From assembly GCA_963978545.1 (NCBI GenBank), contig OZ021724.1:100081163-100145162 (forward strand): a stretch of 64,000 nucleotides of DNA, in the 5' to 3' direction. The DNA is from Linyphia triangularis. Lineage: Eukaryota; Arthropoda; Arachnida; Araneae; Linyphiidae. Below, in pieces: positions 54,915 through 64,000 of the stretch; the first letter of the stretch is position 1; the number at the start of each line of letters is the position of its first letter. The notes beneath the pieces were generated by a model. It worked only from the letters and a program-made list of their open reading frames with translations, did not search any database and was not told the DNA's origin. Made by a program: the position numbers and the translations under genes.

Positions 54915-55071
54915 TAGAGGTCGGAAATATCGATCAAAATAAATATCGATACTATACCGTTGCACAGAAAAAAATATCGATATATCGATGCGTGATTTTT
55001 TTTTAAATTGATTTTCAATTTTGCCGTAAACGAAGTTTTTCGGGGCAAATTTCTACTTTTCATGAATTCAT

Positions 55072-55410
55072 GCGAAAATTGTTTTAATAAATAAATTATA
55101 AAAATTGTTTTAATAAATAAATTATAAAAATTGTTTTAATAAATAAATTATAAAAATTGTTTTAATAAATAAATTATAAAAATTGTTTTAATAAATAAAT
55201 TATAAAAATTGTCTTAATGACTAAATTATACTATCAATTAGAATAAATAAAATACATTTGGATGTCAATGCATAAATTCGTATTTATTTTTAAAGAAGAA
55301 ATTTTGAAAAGTAGTTTACCGCATTTTTTGCTGAGAGAGATGTTTTTAATATTTAAAATTAGATGCAAATTCCAGGCACACGCTGGCAACAGAAACGGTA
55401 ATGTGTTAAT
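55072..55410 (-). repeat. Family O fragment with 26-bp tandem repeat
   Basis: The AAATTGTTTTAATAAATAA motif, single in other O copies, is repeated at 55081, 55107, 55133, 55159 and 55185 with a decayed sixth unit at 55211 (26-bp period). The remainder (GGATGTCAATGCATAAATTCG.. to CACGCTGGCAACAG) matches O copy 4. Confidence 0.75.
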
Positions 55411-55507
55411 GACTATTAATAAATGATCTTATCTTTCCATTACATTATGTTCTCTTTTTGGTTAGGGTGCCATTTTAATTGTCTCTCAACCAAGTCCAAA
55501 CTTTAGT

Positions 55508-55685
55508 GCCGGCCAAACGGTATAGTGGTTAGCGTGCTAGCTTCTAGACCTCGAGTTTGCGGGTTCCGAGTCCCGTGTTAGGCATGGGTGTTTGTAAATG
55601 TATGTTGGCTTGTCTAATGACGAATGTTTCGGCGCATTATAGTCCTCGTGTTGCTGACGGCGCCAGATAATCTGAAAACAACAAA
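55508..55685 (+). mobile_element. SINE-A copy inside family I
   Basis: Full-length with an exact 12-bp TSD (55496-55507 and 55686-55697, CCAAACTTTAGT). I1 shows the uninterrupted site. Confidence 0.92.
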
Positions 55686-55904
55686 CCAAACTTTAGTTTT
55701 GAAGTTTTTAAAAAGGAAATAAAGAAAATAATAATAATAAAAAAATAATAATAAAACATGGAACTACAAAATGATCATCAAAAAACTAAAAATGTTTGAA
55801 AATATCAATACATCGGTGACTTTTATCGATATTTTTATCATCGATATTGCAGGAAAAAAAATATCGATAAAAATACATCCGTATCGATATATTGCCGACA
55901 TCTA

Positions 55905-56118
55905 GTATCCAACTACATGTCAAAAGTAAACACGCGCTTGTTATATTTTCCAACGATACAGTTTAAGTCAATTTTCTAAAATTTAATCAATACTTGTATG
56001 ACTGTTTTATGTAATTATCCATTATGCAAGAGATTCCTTCTGTTGAAATAGTAGATTTGTTTTCAAGTGACTCAGCTGTAAATTACAAAATGAACAAACA
56101 GTAATGGAAGAAAACACA
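55905..56118. other. Short spacer
   Basis: No feature seen. Confidence 0.4.
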
Positions 56119-56358
56119 CTATACTAAACTTCAACTTAACTAGACATCACTTAGACGGTAGATCGTCACAGTGCTCATAGGTATTTAATCCATTTTGGCG
56201 GAGTGAACACATAATTCTCGCCAAACCTTAGAGCCTTTTGTTCTGTTGTGGTTTGGCGAACATTATGCTTTCACGCCGCCAAAATGGATTAAATACCTAT
56301 GAGCACTGTGACGATCTACAGTCTAAGTGATGTCTAGTTAAGTTGAAGTTTAGTATAG
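56119..56358. mobile_element. Family K foldback, copy 2
   Basis: 240 bp with arms CTATACTAAACTTCAACTTA.. and its complement. The stem carries CGGTAGATCGTCACAGTGCTC as in copy 1; the loop is shorter. Confidence 0.88.
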
Positions 56359-56742
56359 AAATGTTTATTTGTGTTTGAAAGGATGATTTTATATGCGATG
56401 AAATTGGCTGAAAGCTAATTTGATTACATTTTCCATAAATAATTACGATCAAATAATGACTTTATGGGTAAACAACGCATTTCCTTGTTTAACTTCGATG
56501 ATGGTCTTATTTTTTTTTTTTTTTTTACCGGTGAAATTTCATTTACGCAATTAGCTTAATAGACCTTTGTTATGGAGTAAATTTAATTCAACCCAATTGT
56601 TGTTAAACAATGTTTATAAACAAAGTTTCCATAAGCATTGCCGAAGGACGTTATCGATTTTGTTGCGTAATAAATATGCATCGTCATATCTTACGCAACT
56701 GCTCTTTTTCTTATAAATCAGTAAATTAAAAAAAAAAAAATA
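56359..56742. other. AT-rich spacer
   Basis: No gene or repeat seen; T run at 56510-56526. Confidence 0.4.
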
Positions 56743-57008
56743 CTAGAGGTGTGGAACATCGCATAACTTTCAATTACACTATAACACTGACATGGATTTG
56801 TGTCATTTGCCGTTTGCATATTTTCAATTTTCATTTAGAGGAAATGGTCAGTTTGGTTGTATTTTTTGCGATAATTCTTGTATGGGTCTTAAAAAAAAAA
56901 AATTCTCCAAAATGGTGATTTTGGCGATATACTTTTAGATAATCCTTATATTTTTTTTTGTTATAAGCAAAACTGTGGAGAGAAGGAAAAACGATCGTTG
57001 ATGAGGTA
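56743..57008 (+). repeat. Family D repeat, truncated copy 12
   Basis: The GTGTGGAACATCGCATAAC end through ACGATCGTTGATGAGGTAT; the rest is lost just before family C copy 4. Confidence 0.7.
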
Positions 57009-57037
57009 TAACAAATGGATATTATTAAGAGAAAGTC

Positions 57038-57637
57038 CTAGTAAGGATCCTTATACTAGGTGTGTTACAATCTTCTAGCCCAGTGCATTTAGAAACTACT
57101 TTCTATAACCACCTTGACATTTTGTGAGTAGGGACGAAAACGATCACTAAATGAAATGACATAAATTCTTTTCATTTAATGTCTATCTATTTATAAATGA
57201 AAATTAAAATAACAAAAGACGAAACCAGATGGAGCCACTGCATACGCATTGACTTAAGAATTTCAAATATAAAATAAAATACATTAAAACCTATTTTCGA
57301 GCTCTTAATGTAAGTCATTCCATTAAGTGGTCATTTTCGTACCAACACGCCAAATGTCAAAGTTTCATGCAAAGTAGTTTCCAAATGCACTGGGGCCGAC
57401 CAAACGGTATAGTGGTTAGCGTGCTGGCTTCTAGACCGCGAGGTTGCGGGTTCCGAGTCCCGCGTAGGCATGGGTGTTTGTAAATGTATGTTGGCTTGTC
57501 TAATGACAAAAGTTTTGGAGCATTATAGCCCTCGTGTTGTTGACGGCGCCAGATAATCTGAATACAACCAACCAAATGCACTGGGCTAGAAAATTATAAC
57601 ATAGCGAGCATAGGGAAATGACCTTAACTATGACTTC
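57038..57637. repeat. Family C element, copy 4, with SINE-A in its right arm
   Basis: Both arms are present, with the SINE-A at 57395 inside the right arm. The middle retains GATGGAGCCACTGCATACGC. Confidence 0.8.
57395..57571 (+). mobile_element. SINE-A copy inside family C
   Basis: Full-length with an exact 14-bp TSD (57381-57394 and 57572-57585, CCAAATGCACTGGG). Confidence 0.92.
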
Positions 57638-58347
57638 TTTTTAAAGATTTAAAAATACTGAAGCCACGTTGCCAAACTCCTTAAGTTTCTTTAAAACCAT
57701 AATTGAAACCTTAATCCCAAACATTTCCACTTCTTCATCAGTCTCGAAAAGGCTTAATACCCATTAGAAAAACAAATTAACCCTTTTCTCAATTACCGCT
57801 CGAGCTCTGGATATATATACAGCCTTTGCCCGTTTCAAAAGACTCTTCATTATCATAATTAGATGACGATCAAGCACTAATCGCGTGCGAAAACCCTTCC
57901 GTAAATTAATTTATTTCTCGCGCTTAATCGCATTGAAGAACCAGTCTGTTTGCATTTCTTACATGGTTCCTTTGATGCTGTGTTGGGGAGATTTATATTA
58001 AGTATACGCTGCAGAACATTCTATGTTTTAAAAATGAGATTGCTAAAAAGCTATCAACACTTCATTTGTGATTGCGCTGAACGTAATTATAATTGTTTTT
58101 TTTTTTTATTACGTTTACGTTTCTGTATCTTAACTTATCGTTTTCGAACTGGCAGTTAGTGTTTAATAGTTGTTGTTTTTTACCCATGTTGGGACCGGGC
58201 TATTTATAGAAGTGCTAGCTGAATACCCGTACTTCGATACGGAATTTTATCATGTGCATTTTAGTAATCAAAAGACATTAATGCATTTTCGAATTCGGTG
58301 TTTGAATATCCCTCGTATGGAACGTTTTATACTTTTTCGACCCCTTA
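57638..58347. other. Spacer, no gene seen
   Basis: Unique-looking. 58286-58347 (TTTGAATATCCCTCG..GGAACG..TTTTCGACCCCTT) resembles one unit of the minisatellite at 59605, so the A9 element interrupts or adjoins an old copy of that repeat. Confidence 0.45.
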
Positions 58348-58349
58348 TA

Positions 58350-58989
58350 GTTCGAGAGGCGACTCAAATTTTTGGACCCCATCGAACATCATTTTGAATT
58401 TTCTATAGAAATCGGAGAAAAGTGAGTAGATTACGAATTCACTGGTCTGCCGTGGCAAAAATGGCCGAAACTGATCAAAAATCGACTTGGAATTAATTGA
58501 ACTAAAATCCGATTACCAAATATGTCATAACTTGCCAAAAAGAGAACAAACATTATCGTCTGCCAACACACTGCAATTTGATTTTCAATATGAAAAAGCG
58601 GTTCGGAAAACTTGTATCTTTTAAAAGTAAGTCAAATAGGCGACATTAGTTACGTCATCAGTGACGTAATATTTATTGCCAACTTGGCTCCCTTTTAATA
58701 GATGCAAGTAGACCATCGCCAGATACCAAAATCGTCTGCAACCTTCATAATTGAAAATTAAAGAGTGAGGGTTACTGAATAAAACAAAAAATGCTCATTA
58801 TTAGCTAAGTTACTGCGCATTTGGCAATTGGATTTAGTTCAACTTATTAAAAGTCGATTTTTGATCAGTTTCGGCCATTTTTGCCACGGCTGACCAGTGG
58901 ATTCGTAATCTACTCACTTTTCTTCAATTTCTATAAGAAATTCAGAATGATGTTAGATGGGGTCGAAAAATTGCAGTCGCTTCTCAGTC
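58350..58989. mobile_element. Family A foldback element, copy 9
   Basis: 640 bp between TA dinucleotides (58348-58349 and 58990-58991). The centre TTACGTCATCAGTGACGTAA is intact. A small internal deletion removes the GCGCAAACGATTTCTGATC block. Confidence 0.88.
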
Positions 58990-59099
58990 TATATAAAAGA
59001 TGGTCTATCAGTATCGGATTAAGGGGAGTTGGTGCCCTCTATGCCGGCAATGTTAATTCATATTTCTCAGAAAGTACTTGACATAGAAGCCTAATTTTC

Positions 59100-59588
59100 T
59101 TTTCGGTGTATTAATCAGACACTTGTTATTCTACTGAAGTTAGCTTTTGATTGTGACTCATTTACTTTTTTTTTTTTTTTAAATGAATTTTCGTGAAAGT
59201 CTTTCAAATTTGTTAAAAATCACAAGTTTTTTTTTGCCGAAAAAAGCCAAAACAAAAAATATTTTTAAAATAAGAACAAAATCTTACTTTAGTATATACA
59301 GATATATACTTAAAGAAATATGTGGTAAAAATGTCAGGAAGATAGTTTGCGCAGTTTCTGAGAAAAATGTACACGAATAATGAAAAATGTAGTTTTGTGA
59401 AAGACTCCTTTAAAAGAAATCTTTACCTATACAAATAGTTACCAATTTCGTCTTCAAAAAATTATTTAAAATACTTCTAATTGAGGTATTATTACAAATA
59501 AGGTATATTTTTAAAGCGAAGAATTTAAATTTTGACAAACAATAATAAACTCAAAATCAATTAATAAATTTCAGGGTACCAATTCCCC
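59100..59588 (-). mobile_element. Family G TTAA-associated element, copy 2
   Basis: It is the reverse complement of G1 and ends GGGTACCAATTCCCC directly before TTAA (59589-59592). It carries a 65-codon frame (59183-59380) matching the frame of G1. Confidence 0.6.
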
Positions 59589-59604
59589 TTAACTTACTTT
59601 GTCT

Positions 59605-60130
59605 GTGATTGTTGTCCTTGGTACCAAAATTTCAGAGTTGTTTCAATATTGGAAGGGGGACATTTCAATATTCCATGTTTGGAACGTTAAGACCCCTTTT
59701 CGTCCCCTTAAAATTGGTTAATCGAGATCGGAATAGCTTACTTTTTCTATGTTTCTTCTTCTTGACATTTAAATCACATATTAGAGTTGTTATTACATTG
59801 GAAATAGGACATTCGAATATCTCTCGTTTGGAACATTCGACCTCTTAAATTTAATTAACCTAGATCGGAATAGCTTACTTTTTCTATGTTTGTTCTTCTT
59901 GACATTTGTATTAAACATCAGAGTTATGATTGCTTTGGAAAATGGACATTCGAATATCCTTCGTTTGGAACATTTGACTCCTTTTCGATCCCTTAAAGTT
60001 GGTTAATCGAGATCGGAAAGCTTACTTTTTCTATGTTTGTCATTGTTGACATGTGTACCAATTTTCAGAGTTGTGACTATATGGAAAATGAGAAAATTAG
60101 TGATCAGGGAATGAATCAGTCAGTCAGTGA
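59605..60130 (+). repeat. Minisatellite of about 140-bp units, 3-4 copies
   Basis: Each unit reads roughly TCAGAGTTGT.. then GGACATTCGAATATC, GTTTGGAACATT, CCCCTTAA.TTGGTTAATC and GATCGGAATAGCTTACTTTT. Matching points at 59650, 59797, 59935 and 60082 give spacings of 147, 138 and 147 bp. The units are clearly diverged, so the array is old. A (CAGT)n-like CAGTCAGTCAGTGAG follows at 60117. Confidence 0.75.
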
Positions 60131-60348
60131 GAGCTTTGCCTTATATAGAGAGAAATTTCATCTATTTCGATCTTTCCAAAAGACAAATTTGCAGCCTTAC
60201 TAGTAGTATCCGTATATTGTATGCTATTGCTAAACAATTTCTTAAGTTTCTTCAAGGTGTTTAAATTGCAATTAGATCTTTCTCATAGTGCTGCCATCTA
60301 CTATATACTATCACAACTTCCCAAAATTTTGAAAATATTTTAAACAGG
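60131..60348. other. Short spacer
   Basis: No feature seen. Confidence 0.35.
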
Positions 60349-60786
60349 GCTATTTAGAATTCCCTCCCGGATTTCGAAGCAAGGACTACTGTACTTTTCG
60401 GCAGGAACTGGTTGGTTGTATTCAGATTATCTGGCGCCGTCAGCAACACGAGGGCTATAATGCGCCGAAACATTTCGTCATTTGACAAACCAACATACAT
60501 TTACAAACACCCATGCCAAACACGGGACTCGGAACCCGCAACCTCGCGGTCTAGAAGCCAGCACGCTAACCACTATACCGTTTGGTCGGCACGGCAGGAA
60601 CTGGACTATGGCATTGATGTATGCCGTGTAACCAAGGGTCCACACATAGAGCACCTGTAAGCTATGTAAATAAAACATGAATTGTTTCTGTATTCTTTCA
60701 AATGTTCTTGTTCGCTGCATTAGTCTTAGTTTTTTTTTTTTACTATAGCGCTTCCGAACCCGGAAGGGAATTCTGAATAACCCTGT
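60349..60786. mobile_element. Family P MITE with a SINE-A inside
   Basis: The inverted ends are about 34 bp: AGGGCTATTTAGAATTCCCT..GGATTTCG and CCGGAAGGGAATTCTG..AACCCT. After removal of the SINE it is about 245 bp. No clear TSD, so the superfamily is unassigned. Confidence 0.7.
60412..60591 (-). mobile_element. SINE-A copy inside family P
   Basis: Full-length with an exact 13-bp TSD (60399-60411 and 60592-60604, CGGCAGGAACTGG). Confidence 0.92.
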
Positions 60787-60823
60787 ATGGAGAAAATTCA
60801 AGTTAGATAATTTTTATTGATAC

Positions 60824-61276
60824 TGTTGCACAAATTGTCTGTATATATTGTAAATAGTGACGTATTATTTCAAAATTCTATTGTAATTTATTTTTATCCT
60901 ATTTTATTTAGTAATTAATAGCGATTATACAAGTTAGAAAAAGGTGGCAACACCTAAAGCAATCGAGAAGTTTCGAGAAATTTCTTTTCTATGAATTGGC
61001 TGGAAATTTCGAGAATGTCTCACGCGCTTGTATATAAAAGACTGGCGAACGGGAAAGTTTTCAGATGGACTTCGGACTTGGTTGAAAGCTGATCGCTTTG
61101 TTTACCTATTGGAGTGAGCTTGTATAATCGCTGAATTCGAAGTTATTTTTGTTGAAGCTTGAGATTAATTAAACTGTTGCCTGTGAATAAATTTTGTGAG
61201 TTTTCTGAAGAAAGAATAAATATTTTTATACCGTGAAAACTGTGCCATCATTGTCTCAGTGGAAAAATTCGTAACA
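60824..61276 (+). mobile_element. Solo LTR, 453 bp
   Basis: It starts TGTTGCACAAATTGTC and ends AAATTCGTAACA, with a 4-bp TSD ATAC (60820-60823 and 61277-61280). A TATA box (TATATAAAAG, 61031-61040) and AATAAA signals (61185-61195 and 61215-61225) give the expected U3-R-U5 order. The minus-strand copy at 39384 is its relative. No internal region remains. Superfamily undetermined without a primer-binding site. Confidence 0.88.
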
Positions 61277-61280
61277 ATAC

Positions 61281-61940
61281 ACATAACATACGAAGCGCAA
61301 TAAGACGTAAATTTTCATGTATAAAGAAAGAAAATTGATTTGTTTTTGGAGTGTTGATTATTAACAATTTTATGTTAAATTGCTACTGATTTAAACACAA
61401 ATTGGATCAAAAGTATATAATAAAAGATTATTGAAAGTAAGTAACAAATCATATCTTTTTTAATCTAAACTATTTCAAACTGATGAAAGGGTAGGATTGA
61501 ATATTTCTACAGTAAGAACAAACGAAATATTGTTTTCAAAGCCAATAACAGTTAAGTTTTAATCAAAATTCTAGAACGACCACGCTGAGCTTAAGGCAAG
61601 CAAGGAAAAACCTATAATCGATTTTCCGTTATTCCGTTGTTTTCTACTGCTAATATGGTGAGCAAACTGTAAATAAATATTGTCAAACTTGCTGAGGAAT
61701 TGTTACTTTATTGAACCAGTTGCCTTTTATGTTATGAAGTCAACAATTTAATGTTTAGCTGCTTAACGTAATGCCCGCTAAATAAAAATGATAATGAGAA
61801 ACAAAATATTTCGAAGTAAAAACCTTTCATCTATTCCTAATATCCATGGTAAGGTCGCCAAACGATTTTAGCACTAATTCGCTGGTGATGTAGTTTCCAA
61901 TATAGCAGTCTTACTTTTAGAATTACTCCAGAAAATTTTA
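61281..61940. other. AT-rich spacer, no gene seen
   Basis: Unique-looking. No coding or repeat signal. Confidence 0.4.
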
Positions 61941-62168
61941 GATTTTTTTTTTTTTTCCTGCACATTTTGGAACGTTACCGAGTTAAACAAAAAAAAAAGT
62001 GGTACTTAGAAAAAATATCTGTGTGACGACTTTGTTCAAAACCACCTTTTAGGGGGGCTATAAATATCCCATTTCTAAAATTCCCGTCAAAATTTAAAAT
62101 CGTATATCTTTAACATAGAATTCTTTTTCCTTGAGCATCGCCCAAGAATGACTGTCTCTCCTCCGCTT

Positions 62169-62320
62169 CATACTAGCTTCTAGACCGCAAGGTTGCGGGT
62201 TCGAGTCCCGTGTAAGGCAAGGGTGTTTGTAAATGTATGTTGGCTTGTCAAATGACGAATGTTTCGGCGCATTATAGCCATCGTGTTGCTGACGGTGTCA
62301 GATAATATGAAAACAACCAA
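62169..62320 (+). mobile_element. SINE-A copy, head-truncated
   Basis: It starts within the tRNA head (ACTAGCTTCTAGACC) and has a canonical B box GGGTTCGAGTCCCG, without the insertion seen in other copies. An exact 11-bp TSD (62158-62168 and 62321-62331, CTCCTCCGCTT) shows it inserted in this truncated form. Confidence 0.9.
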
Positions 62321-62345
62321 CTCCTCCGCTTCTCTTACAAGAAAG

Positions 62346-62498
62346 ATGCCCATCTGATGGTTGTGTGGTTATCACTTTGATATAGCATTCCAAATGTGCC
62401 GGGTTCAAATCCTAGGTTAGGCATGGATGTTCATTGTGGTTTGGAATCCACCCATGTGCATAAAAATAGGTCTTCGAGGGTAGAAACCAACCAAGCAA
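62346..62498 (+). mobile_element. SINE-B copy 4
   Basis: Head GCCCATCTGATGGTTGTGTGG, B box GGGTTCAAATCC and tail AAACCAACCAAG. A 12-bp TSD with one mismatch (62334-62345 and 62499-62510). Confidence 0.87.
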
Positions 62499-62550
62499 CT
62501 TATAAGAAAGGATAATGTAAAAATTATTGCCAAAAATATCGACAAACTGA

Positions 62551-62584
<34 letters not shown>

Positions 62585-62692
62585 GAAAGATGATATACAA
62601 ATTCAAACGGTAAATTGCACCAATTCATGGAGAATTTAAATGCAGTGTTCAGTAATAAGTGCAATTGAAAGTTGTGCGATGTTCCACACTCC

Positions 62693-62941
62693 TATACAAA
62701 AATCCACCTTAATTTAACATCACCTAGATGGTAGATCTTCACCGTGCACATAGGAAATTCATCCATTTTGGCGGCGAGAAGGCATAATGCTCGCCAAACC
62801 TTATAGCTTTTAGTTCTCTACAGGGTTGCTGGCCTGAGCTTCCCAGCGTACCTTCAGGCCGCCAAAATGGATGAATTGCCTATGTGCACGGTGAAGATCT
62901 ACTGTCTAGGTGATGTTAGGTTAAGGTGGTGTTTAGTATAG
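62693..62941. mobile_element. Family K foldback, copy 3 (diverged)
   Basis: The arms match each other (GTAGATCTTCACCGTGCACA and TGTGCACGGTGAAGATCTAC) but differ together from copies 1 and 2 (GTAGATCGTCACAGTGCTCA). The loop keeps GTTCTCTACAGGGTTG. Confidence 0.85.
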
Positions 62942-62973
62942 TATGTATCTCATTGCATTTTTTTTATTGATTG

Positions 62974-63145
62974 CAGTAAAATCCCGTTAACACGAAATCG
63001 CTTAATGTGAAATCCTGTTTAACTCGAAGTAAAAACAGTTCTCCGTTCTTAAAACTTAGCGTTAATTTATTAGTTTAACACGAAATGCGGTTAACGCTAA
63101 TAATTTCGGCGACTCAATAGACTTCGCGTTCACGGAATTTGACTG
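62974..63145. mobile_element. pogo/Tigger-type MITE, 172 bp
   Basis: Inverted ends CAGTAAAATCCCGTTAACACG and CGCGTTCACGGAATTTGACTG; the right flank starts TA. Internal repeats of AACACGAAAT are typical of such termini. It carries no coding capacity and does not share ends with the 2.17-kb element at 51287. Confidence 0.7.
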
Positions 63146-63391
63146 TACTTTAACGTTTGGGTGTCTTTCAGTTTTAGAGGTCCATTGTATCAATCGCCAT
63201 CTTTGCAAGGTGACAACCGGAAACCACGTCCCTAACATTTCAAAATCGCACCGACCTACCACGTAAACTATATCTCGGGTACAACATTATTTGAGCCTTG
63301 ACTATCCGCTGTAAAATGGATCCTTCAGCGCAAAGATATAGTTCCGGAGAAATCACAACATTTATAGTAATATTGATAACCTGAGCACATA
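63146..63391. other. Short spacer
   Basis: No supported feature. The 66-codon minus-strand frame 63062-63262 overlaps the MITE end. Confidence 0.35.
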
Positions 63392-63393
63392 TA

Positions 63394-64000
63394 GTCCGAG
63401 AGGCGACTGCTATTTTTGGACCCCATCGAACATCATTCTGAATTTTTTTTATAGAAATTGAAGAAAAGTGAGTAGATTACGAATCTACAAGTCTGCCGTG
63501 GCAAAAATGGCCGAAACCGATCAAAAATCGACTCGGAATGAGTTGAACTAAAATCCGATTGCCAAATATGTCATAATTTGCCAAAAAGAGAACAAACTTT
63601 TTCGTCTGGCAACCCACTGCATTTTGATTTTCAATGAGAAAAAGCGCAAACGATTTCTGATATCTGGCTCGGAAAACTTGTATCTTTTAAAAGTAAGACA
63701 AATTGGCGACATCAGTTACGTAATGTCTATTGCCAATTTGGCTCATTTGTGAACGATCCAAGTAAGTCCTAGCCACACATCCGAATCGTCTGCAACCTTC
63801 TTAATTGAAAATTAAAGAGTGAGGGTTACCATATAAAAAAAAAAATGCTCATTATTTGGCAAGTTATGGCGCATTTGGCAATTGGATTTAGTTCAACTTA
63901 TTAAAAGTCGATTTTTGACCAGTTTCGGCCATTTTTGCCATTGCAGACCAGTGGATTCGTAATCTACTCACTTTTCTCTAATCTCTATAAAAAATTCAGA
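63394..64000. mobile_element. Family A foldback element, copy 10 (cut by window end)
   Basis: It starts GTCCGAGAGGCGACTGCT after TA (63392-63393) and runs off the window in the right arm. The centre is damaged: the CATCAGTGACG segment is deleted, leaving one ATTACGTA-type half site. Confidence 0.87.

Larger units (their letters stand above)
54915..55904. mobile_element. Family I MITE, copy 3, with two later insertions
   Basis: Opposite orientation to copies 1 and 2. It begins TAGAGGTCGGAAATATCG and ends CGATATATTGCCGACATCTA. It is interrupted by family O sequence (about 55072-55410) and by a SINE-A (55508). Confidence 0.78.
61941..62692 (-). repeat. Family D repeat, copy 13, with two SINE insertions
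   Basis: Minus-strand copy truncated at the hairpin end. SINE-A (62169) and SINE-B (62346) sit only 25 bp apart in it. It ends GTGCGATGTTCCACACTCC. Confidence 0.75.

Overview
This window is a repeat-dominated, AT-rich stretch of animal nuclear DNA. I see no intact host protein gene and no genuine tRNA or rRNA gene. tRNA-headed SINEs, TTAA- and TA-flanked DNA-transposon derivatives, solo LTRs and a decayed non-LTR retrotransposon point to an arthropod. The retrotransposon's RNase H tail, followed by a CPKC...ASPQHILDC zinc-finger-like end, is a type I associate with spider retroelements. A spider is my best guess, held at low to moderate confidence because it rests on recall and not on a search.

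Layout. 0-12 kb: diverged family-O repeats, nested foldbacks (2.2-2.9 kb), four SINE-A copies and four family-D repeats, one carrying a 716-bp TTAA element. 12-16.8 kb: a long-arm foldback (family A), foldbacks S, L, K and M, and an LTR-like fragment. 17-22.5 kb: a tandem cluster of D repeats, then tandem A elements. 22.5-24.1 kb: the longest apparently repeat-free tract, with CCAAT motifs and a 58-codon ORF. 24-26 kb: a triple nest (SINE-C inside TTAA element H inside D). 26.5-29.4 kb: a 9 x 91-bp satellite and decayed coding sequence, surrounded by five copies of a 14-15-bp motif. 29.4-36.4 kb: SINEs, TTAA elements F and Q, and a retrotransposon pseudogene. 36.4-49.6 kb: D, C, A, E, F and O repeats, solo LTRs and SINEs. 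50.5-53.5 kb: small foldbacks and a decayed 2.17-kb pogo/Tigger-like transposon. 53.7-64 kb: ATCGAT-rich family I, K, C, A and G repeats, a minisatellite, a solo LTR, a pogo-type MITE and a window-truncated A copy.

Mechanistically, almost everything here is non-autonomous. SINEs (families A, B and C) need a LINE's reverse transcriptase. The TTAA elements (E, F, H, probably Q and G) need a Kolobok- or piggyBac-type transposase in trans. The TA-flanked foldbacks need a mariner/pogo-type enzyme. No intact donor enzyme lies in the window. Target-site duplications (TSDs) and related empty sites give a relative insertion order at many places. I found no clear undescribed biological system. The best leads are the TTAA elements of near-constant length, the 15-mer motif cluster around 26.5-29.4 kb, foldback arms that evolve in concert, and TTGGCGA-type motifs shared by unrelated repeat families. 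All family letters are local labels. Comparisons were made by eye, so copy boundaries are good to a few bases where TSDs exist and to tens of bases elsewhere.
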